Under the pieces are notes generated by a model, which worked only from the letters and a program-made list of their open reading frames with translations, was not told the origin of the DNA and made no database searches. The position numbers and the translations under genes are program-made. A DNA stretch of 64,000 bases from Acidimicrobiales bacterium. GTDB lineage: Bacteria; Actinomycetota; Acidimicrobiia; Acidimicrobiales; SZUA-35. Positions 39,454 through 49,207 of this stretch are shown piece after piece (positions within the stretch are counted from its first letter, which is position 1; every line of letters starts with the position of its first letter). The stretch spans positions 186,001 to 250,000 of the forward strand of contig JANQPB010000029.1 in NCBI GenBank assembly GCA_028285495.1, given 5' to 3'.

Positions 39454-41766
39454 TCAGACCCGGTCCGCCGTCGCGGCCACGTTCTCCGGTGACTCGGTGA
39501 ACCCGACCATCAGCTCGCCCCTGGTCATCCCGGCACCGAGTTGCCCGACCCAGTAGGCACGACCTCCGGCGTCTGGCTGCCGGTTGAGCACGTTCTGGTA
39601 GACCAGGTCGACGAACGTGGCATCGTCGGCCTGCCCGTAGCGGGCCACGAACTCGGCCGACCGGGCGAACTCCTCGGAGATGTCGATCAGCGAGATGCCG
39701 TCGGCCCGAGCCTGCGTCCAGTAGGCGAGACCACCGGGGTCGGCGGCTCGGAGGAAGTACCCGAGGTACAGTCGCCGGATCTCGGCCACGTGGGCCGTGA
39801 CCGGGTCGACCGGGCCCGGGTCGGGGGCCGGGCCGGGGTCGGCCGCCGGCACCGGCGCCGGGGCGAGCGTCGGCACGTCCTCGAGACCGGCGGTCCCGGT
39901 CCGGATCATGAACTCCTGCGACTCCGAGAAGGCGAGCATGATCTCGCCCCGCGGCGTGCCGGCCGCCAGCTGGGCCATCCAGTAGGCCTGGCCGGCGGCA
40001 TCCGCCGGTCGCCCGAGCACGTTCTGGTACAGCCGGTCGACGAAGTCGCCGTTCGACAGCACGCCGTAGCGGTTGAGGAACTCGGGGCTGCCGGCCAGGG
40101 CGTCGGAGATCGCGGCGAGCGGAACACCGGCCAGCCGCTGGCGCCGCCAGTAGACGAAGCCGGCCGGATCCGGGTCACGCTGGAAGTAGGCCCGGTACAG
40201 CCGCAGCACCTCGCCGTCGACGGCGGTATTGAGCTGCGTCGCGTTCGGTACGTCGACCTTGATCATCTCGGAGACCGACGGGATGCCGTTCTCGTCGAGC
40301 ACCGACAGCAGGTAGAAGCCGGGGGTGATCTCGGCGTCGTTGATCGGCAGCTGGGCGGTCACGGTGTTGCCGTCGACCGCGAACCCGAGCTCGACGAAGC
40401 GCTGATCCATGTTGAACGAGTGGGTCACCGAGCCGGACTTCACCAGCGTGACCCGCCTGACGTCGGCGCCGGCCGAGACGGTCAGGTCGAGCTGCTGACC
40501 GGCCGTGGCCACGGCGGCCGACATGCCGAGGATCTCGAGCCGGGGCGACGGCTGACCGTTGGCCTGCACGAGGTAGTCCGGCGAGTAGATCTCGGCGTCG
40601 GTGTTGGTGATCGGACCCGGCGAGCCACCGCCGGCGGTGAGGACCCGGCCATCCGGCAACAGCACGGCCGTCGAGTGATAGAGCCGTGGTACCTGGGCCG
40701 AGGCGCCGACCGTCCACTGGCCGGTCCGGGGGTCCCAGATCTCGGCGGTCAGGTTCGAGCCGTAGGTCTCGATCGGGTCGTAGAAGTAGGCGGTCGAGTC
40801 CTTGACCGAGCCACCGGTTGCCAGCACCCGACCGTCTGGCAGCAGCGTGGCGTCGACCCAGTAGCGGAGGCTGCTGAGCTGTCCGCTCTGGGTCACCACC
40901 GGAGCGCCGCCGCCGGTGACGTCGATCACGACCGTGTTGGTGCTGCGGCCACCGAAGAACAGGATCTTGCCCGGCTCGAACATGACGGCCGTTGCGTTCA
41001 CACCGCGGTGCTCGAAGGGGAGCCGGCCGACGACGTCGAGGGTGTTCAGCTCCTCGGACACGTAGTACATCCAACCGTCTGCGGCGATGCCGAAGACCCG
41101 GCCGTCCGGCACGACGAAGTTGCGGGGGTAGTACCAGCTCATGTCGGAGGTGTCGAGGCCGAGCAGCTCGGCCCCGCCGGTCGGGGTCCAGCGCTCGGGC
41201 AGGTCCTCGCCGCCGAGGCCACCCTGGATGTAGATCGAGCCGTTCGGCATGGTCGTTCCCGTTGCGTACCAGCGGGGCACGTTCATGCCGGGCAGCTGAC
41301 TGATGGCGCCGGTGGCGGCGCTGATCTGGGTGATGTCGGGGTTGCCGAGGTTGTTGGTCGCCGTCCCTGTCCAGTTGTCGCCGCCGAACATGATCAGGTC
41401 ACCGGTGTCGACCCGGTTCAGCTGCAGGCTGCAGAAGATGTCGGTCTGGGTGGTGTTGGTCAGGGTGTTGTGGCCGGCCGCAGCCGACGGTCCCGGGGTC
41501 CAGATGTCGTAGATGAACCGACCGGTCTGGGTGCCGTCGCCGTTGGTGCCGTAGGTGATGACCCGACCGTTGGCGTCGAGGGCGGCGTGGATGGCCACCA
41601 TCGGCCAAGCCTCCACCGGCCCCCAACGGCCGTCCGGGTCGAGGGCGACGGGCGCAGCCGCCGCCGGGGTGGTGTCGGCGAGCACGATGGGGGACACCAT
41701 CGCTGCGCTCATCGCCACCGCTACAAGGGTCCGGAACAGCCGACCCTTCCGCCGTCGAGTGGTCAT
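39454..41766 (-). CDS. Secreted copper-radical (galactose/glyoxal oxidase-type) oxidase with two DUF4214 repeats
   Basis: 770 aa from the ATG at 41766. Signal peptide about 1-37. Kelch-like propeller about 45-400 and DUF1929 domain about 405-505. Copper-radical residues visible: Cys112 (DIFCSLQLNR) and Tyr167 (PRWYATGT) for the Tyr-Cys cofactor, Tyr363-His364 (PRLYHSTAVLLPDG), His449 (SVTHSFNMDQR). Two DUF4214 repeats follow (about 535-610, 655-745) around a Pro-rich linker. Probably oxidises alcohols, aldehydes or wall sugars outside the cell, giving H2O2. Confidence 0.87.
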   Translation of the reverse strand: MTTRRRKGRLFRTLVAVAMSAAMVSPIVLADTTPAAAAPVALDPDGRWGPVEAWPMVAIHAALDANGRVITYGTNGDGTQTGRFIYDIWTPGPSAAAGHNTLTNTTQTDIFCSLQLNRVDTGDLIMFGGDNWTGTATNNLGNPDITQISAATGAISQLPGMNVPRWYATGTTMPNGSIYIQGGLGGEDLPERWTPTGGAELLGLDTSDMSWYYPRNFVVPDGRVFGIAADGWMYYVSEELNTLDVVGRLPFEHRGVNATAVMFEPGKILFFGGRSTNTVVIDVTGGGAPVVTQSGQLSSLRYWVDATLLPDGRVLATGGSVKDSTAYFYDPIETYGSNLTAEIWDPRTGQWTVGASAQVPRLYHSTAVLLPDGRVLTAGGGSPGPITNTDAEIYSPDYLVQANGQPSPRLEILGMSAAVATAGQQLDLTVSAGADVRRVTLVKSGSVTHSFNMDQRFVELGFAVDGNTVTAQLPINDAEITPGFYLLSVLDENGIPSVSEMIKVDVPNATQLNTAVDGEVLRLYRAYFQRDPDPAGFVYWRRQRLAGVPLAAISDALAGSPEFLNRYGVLSNGDFVDRLYQNVLGRPADAAGQAYWMAQLAAGTPRGEIMLAFSESQEFMIRTGTAGLEDVPTLAPAPVPAADPGPAPDPGPVDPVTAHVAEIRRLYLGYFLRAADPGGLAYWTQARADGISLIDISEEFARSAEFVARYGQADDATFVDLVYQNVLNRQPDAGGRAYWVGQLGAGMTRGELMVGFTESPENVAATADRV

Positions 41767-41966
41767 TGGTGATACCGCCTTTCGGGCGCCGAACGTACGG
41801 TCCGGCCCGGAGGCGGTAGAGGGTGGAAACACCCAAATCGGGATGGGTGCTCAGGGCGAGGTAGCCCACCCGATCGGCGGGCGCGGGTGATCTCACCCGG
41901 GGTGTTTCACCCGGTTGGTCGGTCCGACCCTTGCCACCGCAGCTGCGGGGCGATCGGCCGAAAACG

Positions 41967-41999
41967 CCGTTCGCCCCGGCGCGAGGCCGGGGCGAACGG
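41967..41999 (-). terminator. Intrinsic terminator of the sorted surface protein gene
   Basis: CCGTTCGCCCCGGC (41967-41980) and GCCGGGGCGAACGG (41986-41999) form a 14-bp stem with a 5-nt loop. In the minus direction it is followed by GTTTT, so it terminates the gene ending at 42038. Confidence 0.8.
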
Positions 42000-42037
42000 G
42001 TGGTGGGCGGTCGGGCGGCGCGGGCCGCCCGGGTCGA

Positions 42038-43141
42038 TCAGATGGTCGGGGAGACGTCCTCGTCCCGGCCGGTGGTCACCCGACCGGCCCGGTTGGCGAG
42101 GCCGAGCAGCAGTGCGCCCAGTGCGGTCAGGGCGAGCCCGATGGGCAGCACCAGGTCCGTCGGGCCGGTGAAGGCCAGGCGGCCGGGCAGCTCGACCGGC
42201 ACGTAGGTCGACGGGTCACTCGCCCGGAGCTCGGTCAGCTGGACCCCCGTCGTCGGGTCGATGGCCGCGGCGACGACCGAGCCGACCTGGGTCTGGGGTC
42301 CGGCCGCCCGGTCGGCCGCCCTCGCGCTGGCCGAGCACGTCACCGAGGCGCCGGGGGCGAGCGGACCGGCGATGATCGCTGCGCCGTCGCCGCAGTCGAC
42401 GGCGAGGCCGCGATCGTCGGCCACCTCGATCCCGGTCAGCGGCACGTTGCCGGTGTTGGTGACGACGTAGCTCCAGCTGATCCTCTCGCCCTCGGTCACG
42501 AGCGGGCCGTCGGTGTCCTGGCCGACCTGGCCGTTGACCAGCGTCTGGATCGTGACCCCGGGGTCGGGGCTGAAGGGCGTGGCGACGGAGTGGTGTGAGG
42601 GGTCCTCGGCCGAGAAGGCACCGGTGGCGGCGAAGTCCGAGGCCTGGACGCGACCGACCGCGGCGTACGGCCCGGCCGTCGGGTCGTGGTCGGCGCCACC
42701 CGTTGCGGAGCAGGTGAACGACTGACCGGGGTCGAGCGGTCCGGGGTGGACGTTCGTCCCGTCCGGTTGTCCGTCCCCGGTGACGTCGCAGTCGGGCACG
42801 ACACCGGAGCTGTCGGTGACCACCAGGTCGAACAGCGACGTCGACCCGACGGCGGCGACGGTCCAGGTCCACGTGACCGGGGCACCGGGGTCGACGACGG
42901 GCCCGGGGGCCGCGTCGGCATCGACGCCGTTGGTCGTCTTCTCGATGCCGACGGCCGGTCCGTCCTGTGCGGCCGCCCGGCCCGGGGCGGCGGCGACCAG
43001 CAGGCCGGCGCCGAGGGCGAGGCCGGCGCCGAGTCGGGCGAGCGGGCCGGATCGACGACGCCAACGGGCCATCCGGCTCGAGGACGGCGGCGGGGTCGGG
43101 GAGGGGTGGCGGTCGCGGCGGACCGCTGAGGGAGTCTGCAT
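42038..43141 (-). CDS. Secreted repeat protein (DUF11/DUF7507-like) with LAFTG sorting signal
   Basis: 367 aa from the ATG at 43141. Signal/TM about residues 30-60, then two beta-sandwich repeats of about 125 residues (TWTWTVAAVGSTSLFDLVVT and ISWSYVVTNTGNVPLTGIEV, each with the GPLDPGQSFTCSA-type block). The C-terminus is LAFTG, hydrophobic helix, then basic residues, a class E-like sortase signal. Probably wall-anchored or membrane-held adhesin or structural protein. No sortase gene is in the window. Confidence 0.85.
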   Translation of the reverse strand: MQTPSAVRRDRHPSPTPPPSSSRMARWRRRSGPLARLGAGLALGAGLLVAAAPGRAAAQDGPAVGIEKTTNGVDADAAPGPVVDPGAPVTWTWTVAAVGSTSLFDLVVTDSSGVVPDCDVTGDGQPDGTNVHPGPLDPGQSFTCSATGGADHDPTAGPYAAVGRVQASDFAATGAFSAEDPSHHSVATPFSPDPGVTIQTLVNGQVGQDTDGPLVTEGERISWSYVVTNTGNVPLTGIEVADDRGLAVDCGDGAAIIAGPLAPGASVTCSASARAADRAAGPQTQVGSVVAAAIDPTTGVQLTELRASDPSTYVPVELPGRLAFTGPTDLVLPIGLALTALGALLLGLANRAGRVTTGRDEDVSPTI

Positions 43142-43394
43142 CGGCGAGCATCCTTTCGGCACCGGAGGTACGGCGGGGCGGCACGGCCGCATCCCGCTCC
43201 CCGTTCCGATCGGCCGGCGCCCGGCCGACGTGAGGAGTGGGCCGAGCGACCCGGTTCGGCCAGGTCGGTCGCCCCGGTTGCCGCCTCCGACCTCGCCCGC
43301 TCGTCGGTGCCTGGAGGGGGTCGGAGGCATCGGGTCCGCCCGAGCGGTCGCGGTCCTGGCCTCCCCCCGGGGCGACCAATAGGCTTGGCTCGCT

Positions 43395-44219
43395 ATGGAA
43401 CTCCTGACGGTACGGAACGGCGGCTCGACCCGAGCCGGACGCATCGAGGGCGACGACGTGGTCCTGCTGGCCGAGCGGTCGGTTCGGGAGGTCCTGGCCG
43501 CCGCCGACGGGCTCGATGCCGCCGCGACCGCCGACGGGGACCGGCTGGCCCTGGCCGACGCCGACCTGGCTCCGCTGATCCCCGAGCCGGCGAAGATCAT
43601 CTGTGTCGGCGCCAACTATCGGGACCACATCGAGGAGATGGGCCGCCAGCCGCCGAGTCACCCGACCTACTTCGCCAAGTTCGCCCGGTCGCTCGCCGGT
43701 GCCCTCGACGACCTGATCCTGCCGCCGTCCGACCTCTCGACCGACATCGACTGGGAGGGGGAGCTGGCGGTCGTCATCGGTCGCCCGGCCCGCAACGTGG
43801 CCCGCGACGCCGCGCTCGAGCACATCGCCGGTTTCACGATCATGAACGACGTCTCGGTTCGCGACTGGCAGCGGCGAACCACCCAGTTCCTGGCCGGCAA
43901 GGCCAACGAGGCCCTGACCCCACTCGGCCCGAAGCTCGTCACCACCGACCAGATCGGCGACGGATCGGGTCTGGCCCTGACCACGACGGTCAACGGCGAG
44001 GTCAAGCAGGACAGCTCGACCGATCAGCTGGTGTTCGACGCCCTCGATGTGGTGGCCGACCTCAGTCGCATCCTGACCCTCGATCCCGGGGACGTCATCG
44101 CCACCGGAACCCCCGGCGGCGTCGGTGCGGCCAGGACCCCACCCGAGTTCCTGCAGCCGGGCGACGAGGTCAGGGTCACGATCGAGGGGCTCGGCGAGCA
44201 GGTCAACCGTTGCCGCTGA
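43395..44219 (+). CDS. Fumarylacetoacetate hydrolase-family protein
   Basis: 274 aa. KIICVGANYRDHIEEMG, metal site IDWEGELAVVIG, NDVSVRDWQ, FLAGKANEALTPLGP, VIATGTPGGVG are diagnostic of FAH-family enzymes that hydrolyse or decarboxylate acylpyruvates or 2-oxo-hydroxy acids. No degradation cluster surrounds it, so the substrate is open. Confidence 0.92.
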   Translation: MELLTVRNGGSTRAGRIEGDDVVLLAERSVREVLAAADGLDAAATADGDRLALADADLAPLIPEPAKIICVGANYRDHIEEMGRQPPSHPTYFAKFARSLAGALDDLILPPSDLSTDIDWEGELAVVIGRPARNVARDAALEHIAGFTIMNDVSVRDWQRRTTQFLAGKANEALTPLGPKLVTTDQIGDGSGLALTTTVNGEVKQDSSTDQLVFDALDVVADLSRILTLDPGDVIATGTPGGVGAARTPPEFLQPGDEVRVTIEGLGEQVNRCR

Positions 44220-44256
44220 TCATCGCCCGATCGGCGGACCGTCGAGCCGCAGATGC

Positions 44257-44289
44257 GGTGCCGTGCCGCGGCCACCGCGGCACGGCACC
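44257..44289. terminator. Bidirectional terminator hairpin
   Basis: GGTGCCGTGCCGCGG, loop CCA, CCGCGGCACGGCACC: a perfect 15-bp stem between the convergent FAH (stop 44219) and M23 (stop 44322) genes. Confidence 0.8.
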
Positions 44290-44321
44290 GATCCGTCTGC
44301 CCCGCAGAGCGGCGGCGATCC

Positions 44322-45638
44322 TCAGCGATCGGCTCGGATGGCCTCGACGACGTCGGGGATGAGGCCGCCGCCGTCGAGGTGGGCGACCCAGCGCGCGTAT
44401 TCCTCGTCGTCCGGCAGGCGATCGAGCCCGGCCCGATAGGCCTGGATGACCTCGAGGCCGTGCCAGGTCGAGTCCTTGACGGCGTACGAGTCGGCGAAGT
44501 AGGCCGGCAGGGTCGATCGTGGCTGGCCGGCGGCGAACGCCTCGAGCCAGTCGGCCAGCCGCTCGTCCGACGGGGGCTGGCCGATGGCGTTGTCGTAGAT
44601 GACCCGGATGAAGGCCTCGTCGCTGAGCTCGCCGTACCGGTCGGTGAACGCGTCCGAGTCGATGAGGGTGGCCGAGATCGCCTGCGACGTCGTGCCGCTA
44701 GCGACGGCATCCTCCCAGGCCCGAAGCTCCCGCAGGTTCGGTCGGCGGTCGAGGCCGATCTGGAACGCCCGGACGACGATGCCGGCCGGGTCGCGGCGGG
44801 GCTTGGCCATCGTCAGGTCGGCGATCAGGTCGTCGGTGGTGGCAAAGCCGACGTCGAACCGGTCGGTCCACGCGAACAGCTCGGTGTCGGTCGGTTCCCG
44901 GTCGAGCAGCGCCTCGTACCAGGCGATGACGCTCGGAGCGGCCTCGGCCCGGCCCTCGGAGGTCGAGGCGAGGCTGGCCACCGTCACCCGGCGGCCGGCG
45001 TCGTCGGCCGCCTGGACGAACGGCGTCGGGTTGATGGCCCCGGTGCCCGGCCGGTGGACCTCGAAGTGGAGATGGGCCGGGGTGGTCTCGGCGTTGCCCG
45101 AATCGCCGAGGTAGCCGATGACCTGGCCGGCCTCGACCCGATCGCCGATGCGGAGCCGGTTCGGCACGATCCAGGCCTGTGGGTTCGAGCCGTCGTCGGT
45201 GCCCGGTCCGTCGTTGTTGAGGTGGATGTACAGGTAGCGCCAACCGTCGTCCGACTCGATGACGATGGTGTTGCCCGAGATCGACAGCGCGCTGCGGCGG
45301 ATGAAGGTGATGGTCCCGTCGGCGGCGGCGACGAGGGGGGCCAGCTTGTGCCCGAACAGGTCGACGCCCTTGTGGGCGCGGGAGCAGCCGACGCCCCGGC
45401 AGGCCCCCCACGTGTCGGAATACGTCACCGGCCCGACAACGGGAAAGACGATCTCCGGCCCGTCGGGGGCCGGGATGGGTACGGCCGGTCCGGTCGTGTG
45501 GTGGGCCGACGCCGTCGGCGCAGCTCCGACGACCGCCAGCGCGACGGCGCAGGCGATGATCAGGGCGAACCGGTTGGTCGACGAACGGCGGGCGGGCGCC
45601 CGGTTGGACGGGCTGCGCAACGCATGGTGGGCCGACAT
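44322..45638 (-). CDS. Secreted M23-type peptidase with DUF4214-like C-terminus
   Basis: 438 aa. Signal peptide about 20-46. M23/LytM-like domain about 65-215: CSRAHKGVDLFG (first zinc His and Asp), YLYIHLN, TPAHLHFEVHRP (HxH). The C-terminal 200 residues contain DUF4214-like repeats (AWYEALLDREPTDTELFAWT, VVRAFQIGLDRRPNLRELRA, YRAGLDRLPDDEEYARWVA). Probably a cell-wall endopeptidase tethered by the repeats, sharing that module with the copper oxidase nearby. Confidence 0.87.
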   Translation of the reverse strand: MSAHHALRSPSNRAPARRSSTNRFALIIACAVALAVVGAAPTASAHHTTGPAVPIPAPDGPEIVFPVVGPVTYSDTWGACRGVGCSRAHKGVDLFGHKLAPLVAAADGTITFIRRSALSISGNTIVIESDDGWRYLYIHLNNDGPGTDDGSNPQAWIVPNRLRIGDRVEAGQVIGYLGDSGNAETTPAHLHFEVHRPGTGAINPTPFVQAADDAGRRVTVASLASTSEGRAEAAPSVIAWYEALLDREPTDTELFAWTDRFDVGFATTDDLIADLTMAKPRRDPAGIVVRAFQIGLDRRPNLRELRAWEDAVASGTTSQAISATLIDSDAFTDRYGELSDEAFIRVIYDNAIGQPPSDERLADWLEAFAAGQPRSTLPAYFADSYAVKDSTWHGLEVIQAYRAGLDRLPDDEEYARWVAHLDGGGLIPDVVEAIRADR

Positions 45639-45761
45639 GGGGTCCTCCGACAGGAGACGCCGACTCCGACCGCCTGTTGAAGTGTGCTGTTCCAGCGACC
45701 GAATTGCAACTCTCCCGCTGCCCCGCGGGGCTGACCGGGCCCGTCGGGGCGCCGGGGGCGG

Positions 45762-48200
45762 TCAGCCGGCGGCGGTCGTCGGGGTGGTCATCGAGCCGAC
45801 CGTGGTCGTGGTGGTCGACCCCGGGGCCTCTCGGCCGACGGTGATCGTGACCGTCGCACCGGCCACGGCCACCGTGCCGATCGGCGGGTCGACCGCCAGC
45901 ACGCGACCGATGCCGGGATCGCCGGCCGGCAGGTCGACGGTCACGATCGCCGCGGTGAGCTGCGCTGCGGCGATGGCGGCCTCGGCTGCGGCCCGGTCGA
46001 GGCCGATGACCTCGGGCACCGTGACCCGGGGCGCCGGGCCGGCCGACAGCACGAGCACGATCGGCTGGTCGATGGCGAGGCGGGTGCCGGCGGCCGGTTC
46101 GGTGCCGATCGCATCGCCGGTCGGCACGGCGTCCGAGGCCTCGCTCCGGGTGGTGACGGCCACGAAGCCGGCCTCGCCGAGCGCAGTCCTGGCCTCGTTC
46201 TCGGCCAGGCCGGCGACCTGGGGCACCGGCGCCTCGACGAGCGGCCCCCGAGACACGGTCAGGCGGATGGTCTGTCCCTCGGTGAAGCTCTGACCCTCGA
46301 CCGGGTCGGTGGCGATCACCGCACCGGCCGGCACCCGGTCGTCGAACCGCAGCGTCTGCTCGCACCGCAGCCCGAGGGCGGTGAGCTGCAGGCAGACGGT
46401 CTCGGCCGGGCGGCCGACCATGAACGGGAGCACGGCGGACCGGGGGATGAACAGGGTGACGGTGGCCGGCAGGTCGATCGTGGTCCCGGCGGCCGGGGTC
46501 TGCTGGATGACCGTGCCGGGGGCCGAGCCGGGGGAGACCCGTCCGACCACGAGTACCTCGAACCCGGCGCCGGTCAGGATCTCACCGGCGCCCTCGACGT
46601 CGAGGTTGACCACGTCGGGAACGGGGATGCGGACCAGCGAGGTGTCGGTGCTGGTGACCATCTCGTCCGAGAGCGTCGAGGTGGTGCTCTCCTCCATCAT
46701 GGCCAGCGGCGTGAGGCTGGTCGGCGAGGTCGGGTCGTCGTCGGCGCCCGGACCGTCGACGGCCTCGGTCGCCGAGGGGTCTGGCAGCGCCGGGGCGGCG
46801 ATGCTGCCGGTGCCGCCGGAGTCCTGGAGGCTCAGCGCCAACACGGCGGCCAGGCCGAGCAGCCCGATCACGATCAGCGCCGCAGCCCCGACCAGCAGCG
46901 GGGAGCGCTGCGGGCGCCAGGGGCCGGGCGAGCCGTCGGCGGGTCCGCCGTCGCCGATCGTCGGCACCGGCTCGGCGGCGGTGGTCTGGTCGACCGGTGC
47001 CTCGACTGGCCCGGACGGCCGAGGCTCACTCCAGGCGGTTGCCCCCGGTCCGTCGGCCGGGCCCGGGGGTGGCCATGGCCCCGGCTGGTCCGGCGGTACG
47101 GTGGCCGGCCCGGCGTCGACCGGTGCCAGCATGGTGGTCGGTTCGCCGCCGGCCAGGGCTCGGGAGGCGGGCAGGGTGGCGGCGTCGAGGCCGACGCCCG
47201 CCGCGGCGACACCGCCGACGATCGAGGAGGGCAGGGGCGAGGAGCCCGGCAGGTCGATCTCGCTCGTCCACCGGGCAGCCTCGATGATCGGCACACCACC
47301 GGTCGCCACCGCCGGGACCGAGCCCGAGGGGGCGTGTAGGACCGACGGGGTCGAGCCGGTGGTCCTGCGCTGCTGGATCAGCTCGAGCTCGCGGCTGAAC
47401 TCGGCCGCCGACTGGGGCCGGTCGAACGGGTCCGCCGACAACCCGGCGGCGACGAACACCGCCAGCGCCGGTGGGACGAGATCGGGATCGAGGGGCGGCG
47501 CCCCCTGGGTCGTTACCCGGGTCCGAAGCGCCTCGACCGAGTCGTTCGGCCGCCAGAACGGGGCGCTGCCGTCGATCGCCTGGTACAGGATCGAGGTGAG
47601 TGAGTAGAGGTCGCTGCGCTCGTCGCGGCCGACGGAACCGGCCTCGGACCGGTCGCCGGGTCGGCCGACCGCCTCCGGCGCCCGATGGAGGAGCTGGGCG
47701 ACCGTCGTCGGCGGGACGTCGGCTGCGGCGACGAGTCCGGCGTCGCCGAGCTTGGCCATCGAGCCGGTCAGCACGACGTTCTCCGGCCGGAGGTCACCGT
47801 GGACACGACCCGTCCGGTGGACCTCCCCGAGCCCAGCCGAGAGCTGCAGGGCAACGTCGCAGGCCTCGCTCCACGAGAGCGGGCCGACGGCCAGCCGATC
47901 GGCGAGGTCGGGCCCGTCGACCAACTCGGTCACCAGGTACGGCCGCCCGTCGGCCGACACCCCGGCGTCGTAGACGGTGACGATGTTCGGGTGCCCGGAG
48001 AGGGCGCCGACGGCCCGGGCCCCGGTGACCAGCCTGGTCCGCTCGTCGTCGGTCGACGTCGGTGGCAGGAGGCGAACGGCGACGCGCCGATCGAGCTTGA
48101 GGTCGGTCGCCGCGAAGCGCTCGCCCGACCCGTCGGCCCCGAGGGGCTCGACGTCGACGAGATGCCCGATCTCCAGCCCGCCATGGCTCATGGTCATCAT
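45762..48200 (-). CDS. PASTA-domain protein kinase-like receptor, possibly a pseudokinase
   Basis: About 812 aa; starts at 48200, 48197 or 48191. Kinase-like domain about 10-275: glycine loop PLGADGSG, then RRVAVRLLPP where the ATP-binding Lys is Arg; HGDLRPENVV keeps the catalytic Asp; DFG reads GDAG; APEAVG present. A Pro-rich linker, one TM helix (about 430-450), then four extracellular PASTA repeats that in PknB-like proteins bind muropeptides. It probably senses wall state; the Lys-to-Arg change questions its kinase activity. Confidence 0.87.
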   Translation of the reverse strand: MMTMSHGGLEIGHLVDVEPLGADGSGERFAATDLKLDRRVAVRLLPPTSTDDERTRLVTGARAVGALSGHPNIVTVYDAGVSADGRPYLVTELVDGPDLADRLAVGPLSWSEACDVALQLSAGLGEVHRTGRVHGDLRPENVVLTGSMAKLGDAGLVAAADVPPTTVAQLLHRAPEAVGRPGDRSEAGSVGRDERSDLYSLTSILYQAIDGSAPFWRPNDSVEALRTRVTTQGAPPLDPDLVPPALAVFVAAGLSADPFDRPQSAAEFSRELELIQQRRTTGSTPSVLHAPSGSVPAVATGGVPIIEAARWTSEIDLPGSSPLPSSIVGGVAAAGVGLDAATLPASRALAGGEPTTMLAPVDAGPATVPPDQPGPWPPPGPADGPGATAWSEPRPSGPVEAPVDQTTAAEPVPTIGDGGPADGSPGPWRPQRSPLLVGAAALIVIGLLGLAAVLALSLQDSGGTGSIAAPALPDPSATEAVDGPGADDDPTSPTSLTPLAMMEESTTSTLSDEMVTSTDTSLVRIPVPDVVNLDVEGAGEILTGAGFEVLVVGRVSPGSAPGTVIQQTPAAGTTIDLPATVTLFIPRSAVLPFMVGRPAETVCLQLTALGLRCEQTLRFDDRVPAGAVIATDPVEGQSFTEGQTIRLTVSRGPLVEAPVPQVAGLAENEARTALGEAGFVAVTTRSEASDAVPTGDAIGTEPAAGTRLAIDQPIVLVLSAGPAPRVTVPEVIGLDRAAAEAAIAAAQLTAAIVTVDLPAGDPGIGRVLAVDPPIGTVAVAGATVTITVGREAPGSTTTTTVGSMTTPTTAAG

Positions 48201-48283
48201 TCTGTCATGGAGTCGGCCGTTCGCAACCGCCCAAGTCGTTCGGGGCATCTGTTCCGGGAGCGCCGCCCGGTCGGTCGGGTCCG

Positions 48284-48985
48284 TCAGCGCCGGATCTGGA
48301 CCTCGAGGGCGAAGTGGTCCGAGAGGTGGAAGTGGCGGCCGTCGGCCTCGATCCGCCCTGGCAGCACCCGCTGGTCGGCGATGGTGACGTCGCCTGCGGC
48401 GAGGGCCCGCGTGAAGTAGGCGACGAACTCGCCGCTCGGCCCGTTGAACGGATTCCGCCGGCCGTCCCAGGTCGGCTCGGGTGGGCGCGGCCCAGCCAGA
48501 CCGATGGCCTCAAGCGCCACCTCCTCGGCCAGACGGGTGTTGGTGTCGCCGAGCACCAGCACGTGGTCGGTCGGCGCCGAGGCCAGGACCGCCTGCAGCT
48601 GGGCCAGGCGGACCCCGGCCGAACCGCCGCCGGGCGCCAGGTGGACGTTGGCGATGGTCACGTCTCGGTCGACCAGCGTGACCAGGAGCGCGCAGCGCTC
48701 GACGACCGCGACCGTCAGGTCCTCGTCGAGCAGGTGATTGCCGACGAGGGTGGCGAGGTTGCCGCTGTGGGACCGCGGGTTGGCCCGCACCATGTCGTGG
48801 GTCTCGACGTAGGGGACCAGGCCGGGCAGTTCCTGGAGCAGCACCACGTCGGGCGACCAGTCGAGCAGGAGCTGCCGAACCGCAGCCTCGACGTGCTCCT
48901 GGGTCCAGTCGGGCGGCGCCTCCTGCGACCGGCCGAGCATGGCCAGGTTCCAGCTCAGGCAGATCAGGCTCGACGACTCGACCAC
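48284..48985 (-). CDS. Endonuclease/exonuclease/phosphatase-family protein
   Basis: 233 aa. EEP motifs in order: LSWNLAML, VLLQELPG, ANVHLAPGG, LVLGDTNTRL, HLSDHFALEV, giving the metal-binding Asn/Glu, the Asp-x-Asn and the final Asp-His pair. No signal peptide. Phosphodiesterase or nuclease; substrate unknown. Confidence 0.88.
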   Translation of the reverse strand: MVESSSLICLSWNLAMLGRSQEAPPDWTQEHVEAAVRQLLLDWSPDVVLLQELPGLVPYVETHDMVRANPRSHSGNLATLVGNHLLDEDLTVAVVERCALLVTLVDRDVTIANVHLAPGGGSAGVRLAQLQAVLASAPTDHVLVLGDTNTRLAEEVALEAIGLAGPRPPEPTWDGRRNPFNGPSGEFVAYFTRALAAGDVTIADQRVLPGRIEADGRHFHLSDHFALEVQIRR

Positions 48986-49207
48986 GCGGCCACCCTAGAG
49001 GGTGCGTCGATCGGCGCACCCTCGACAGGCGTCCCGCCGAGACCCCGCCCGCGGAGCCGCGATCGACCCTGGCGACGTCAGCGGGCTCGCCTGCTCGGTG
49101 CGGCCCCTTGGCGCTCGTTCGACTTGACCGGACCCCGGTCGCTTCCTACCCTTCCCGGTGCCCCCGGGTCGCTCGGCGGCTCGGGCTTGAGGGGGCAGGG
49201 AAACCAG

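Noticed and set aside
39541..41772. 743-aa plus-strand open frame opposite the copper oxidase
   Set aside because: Shadow frame caused by high GC; the minus-strand protein has complete domains and a signal peptide.
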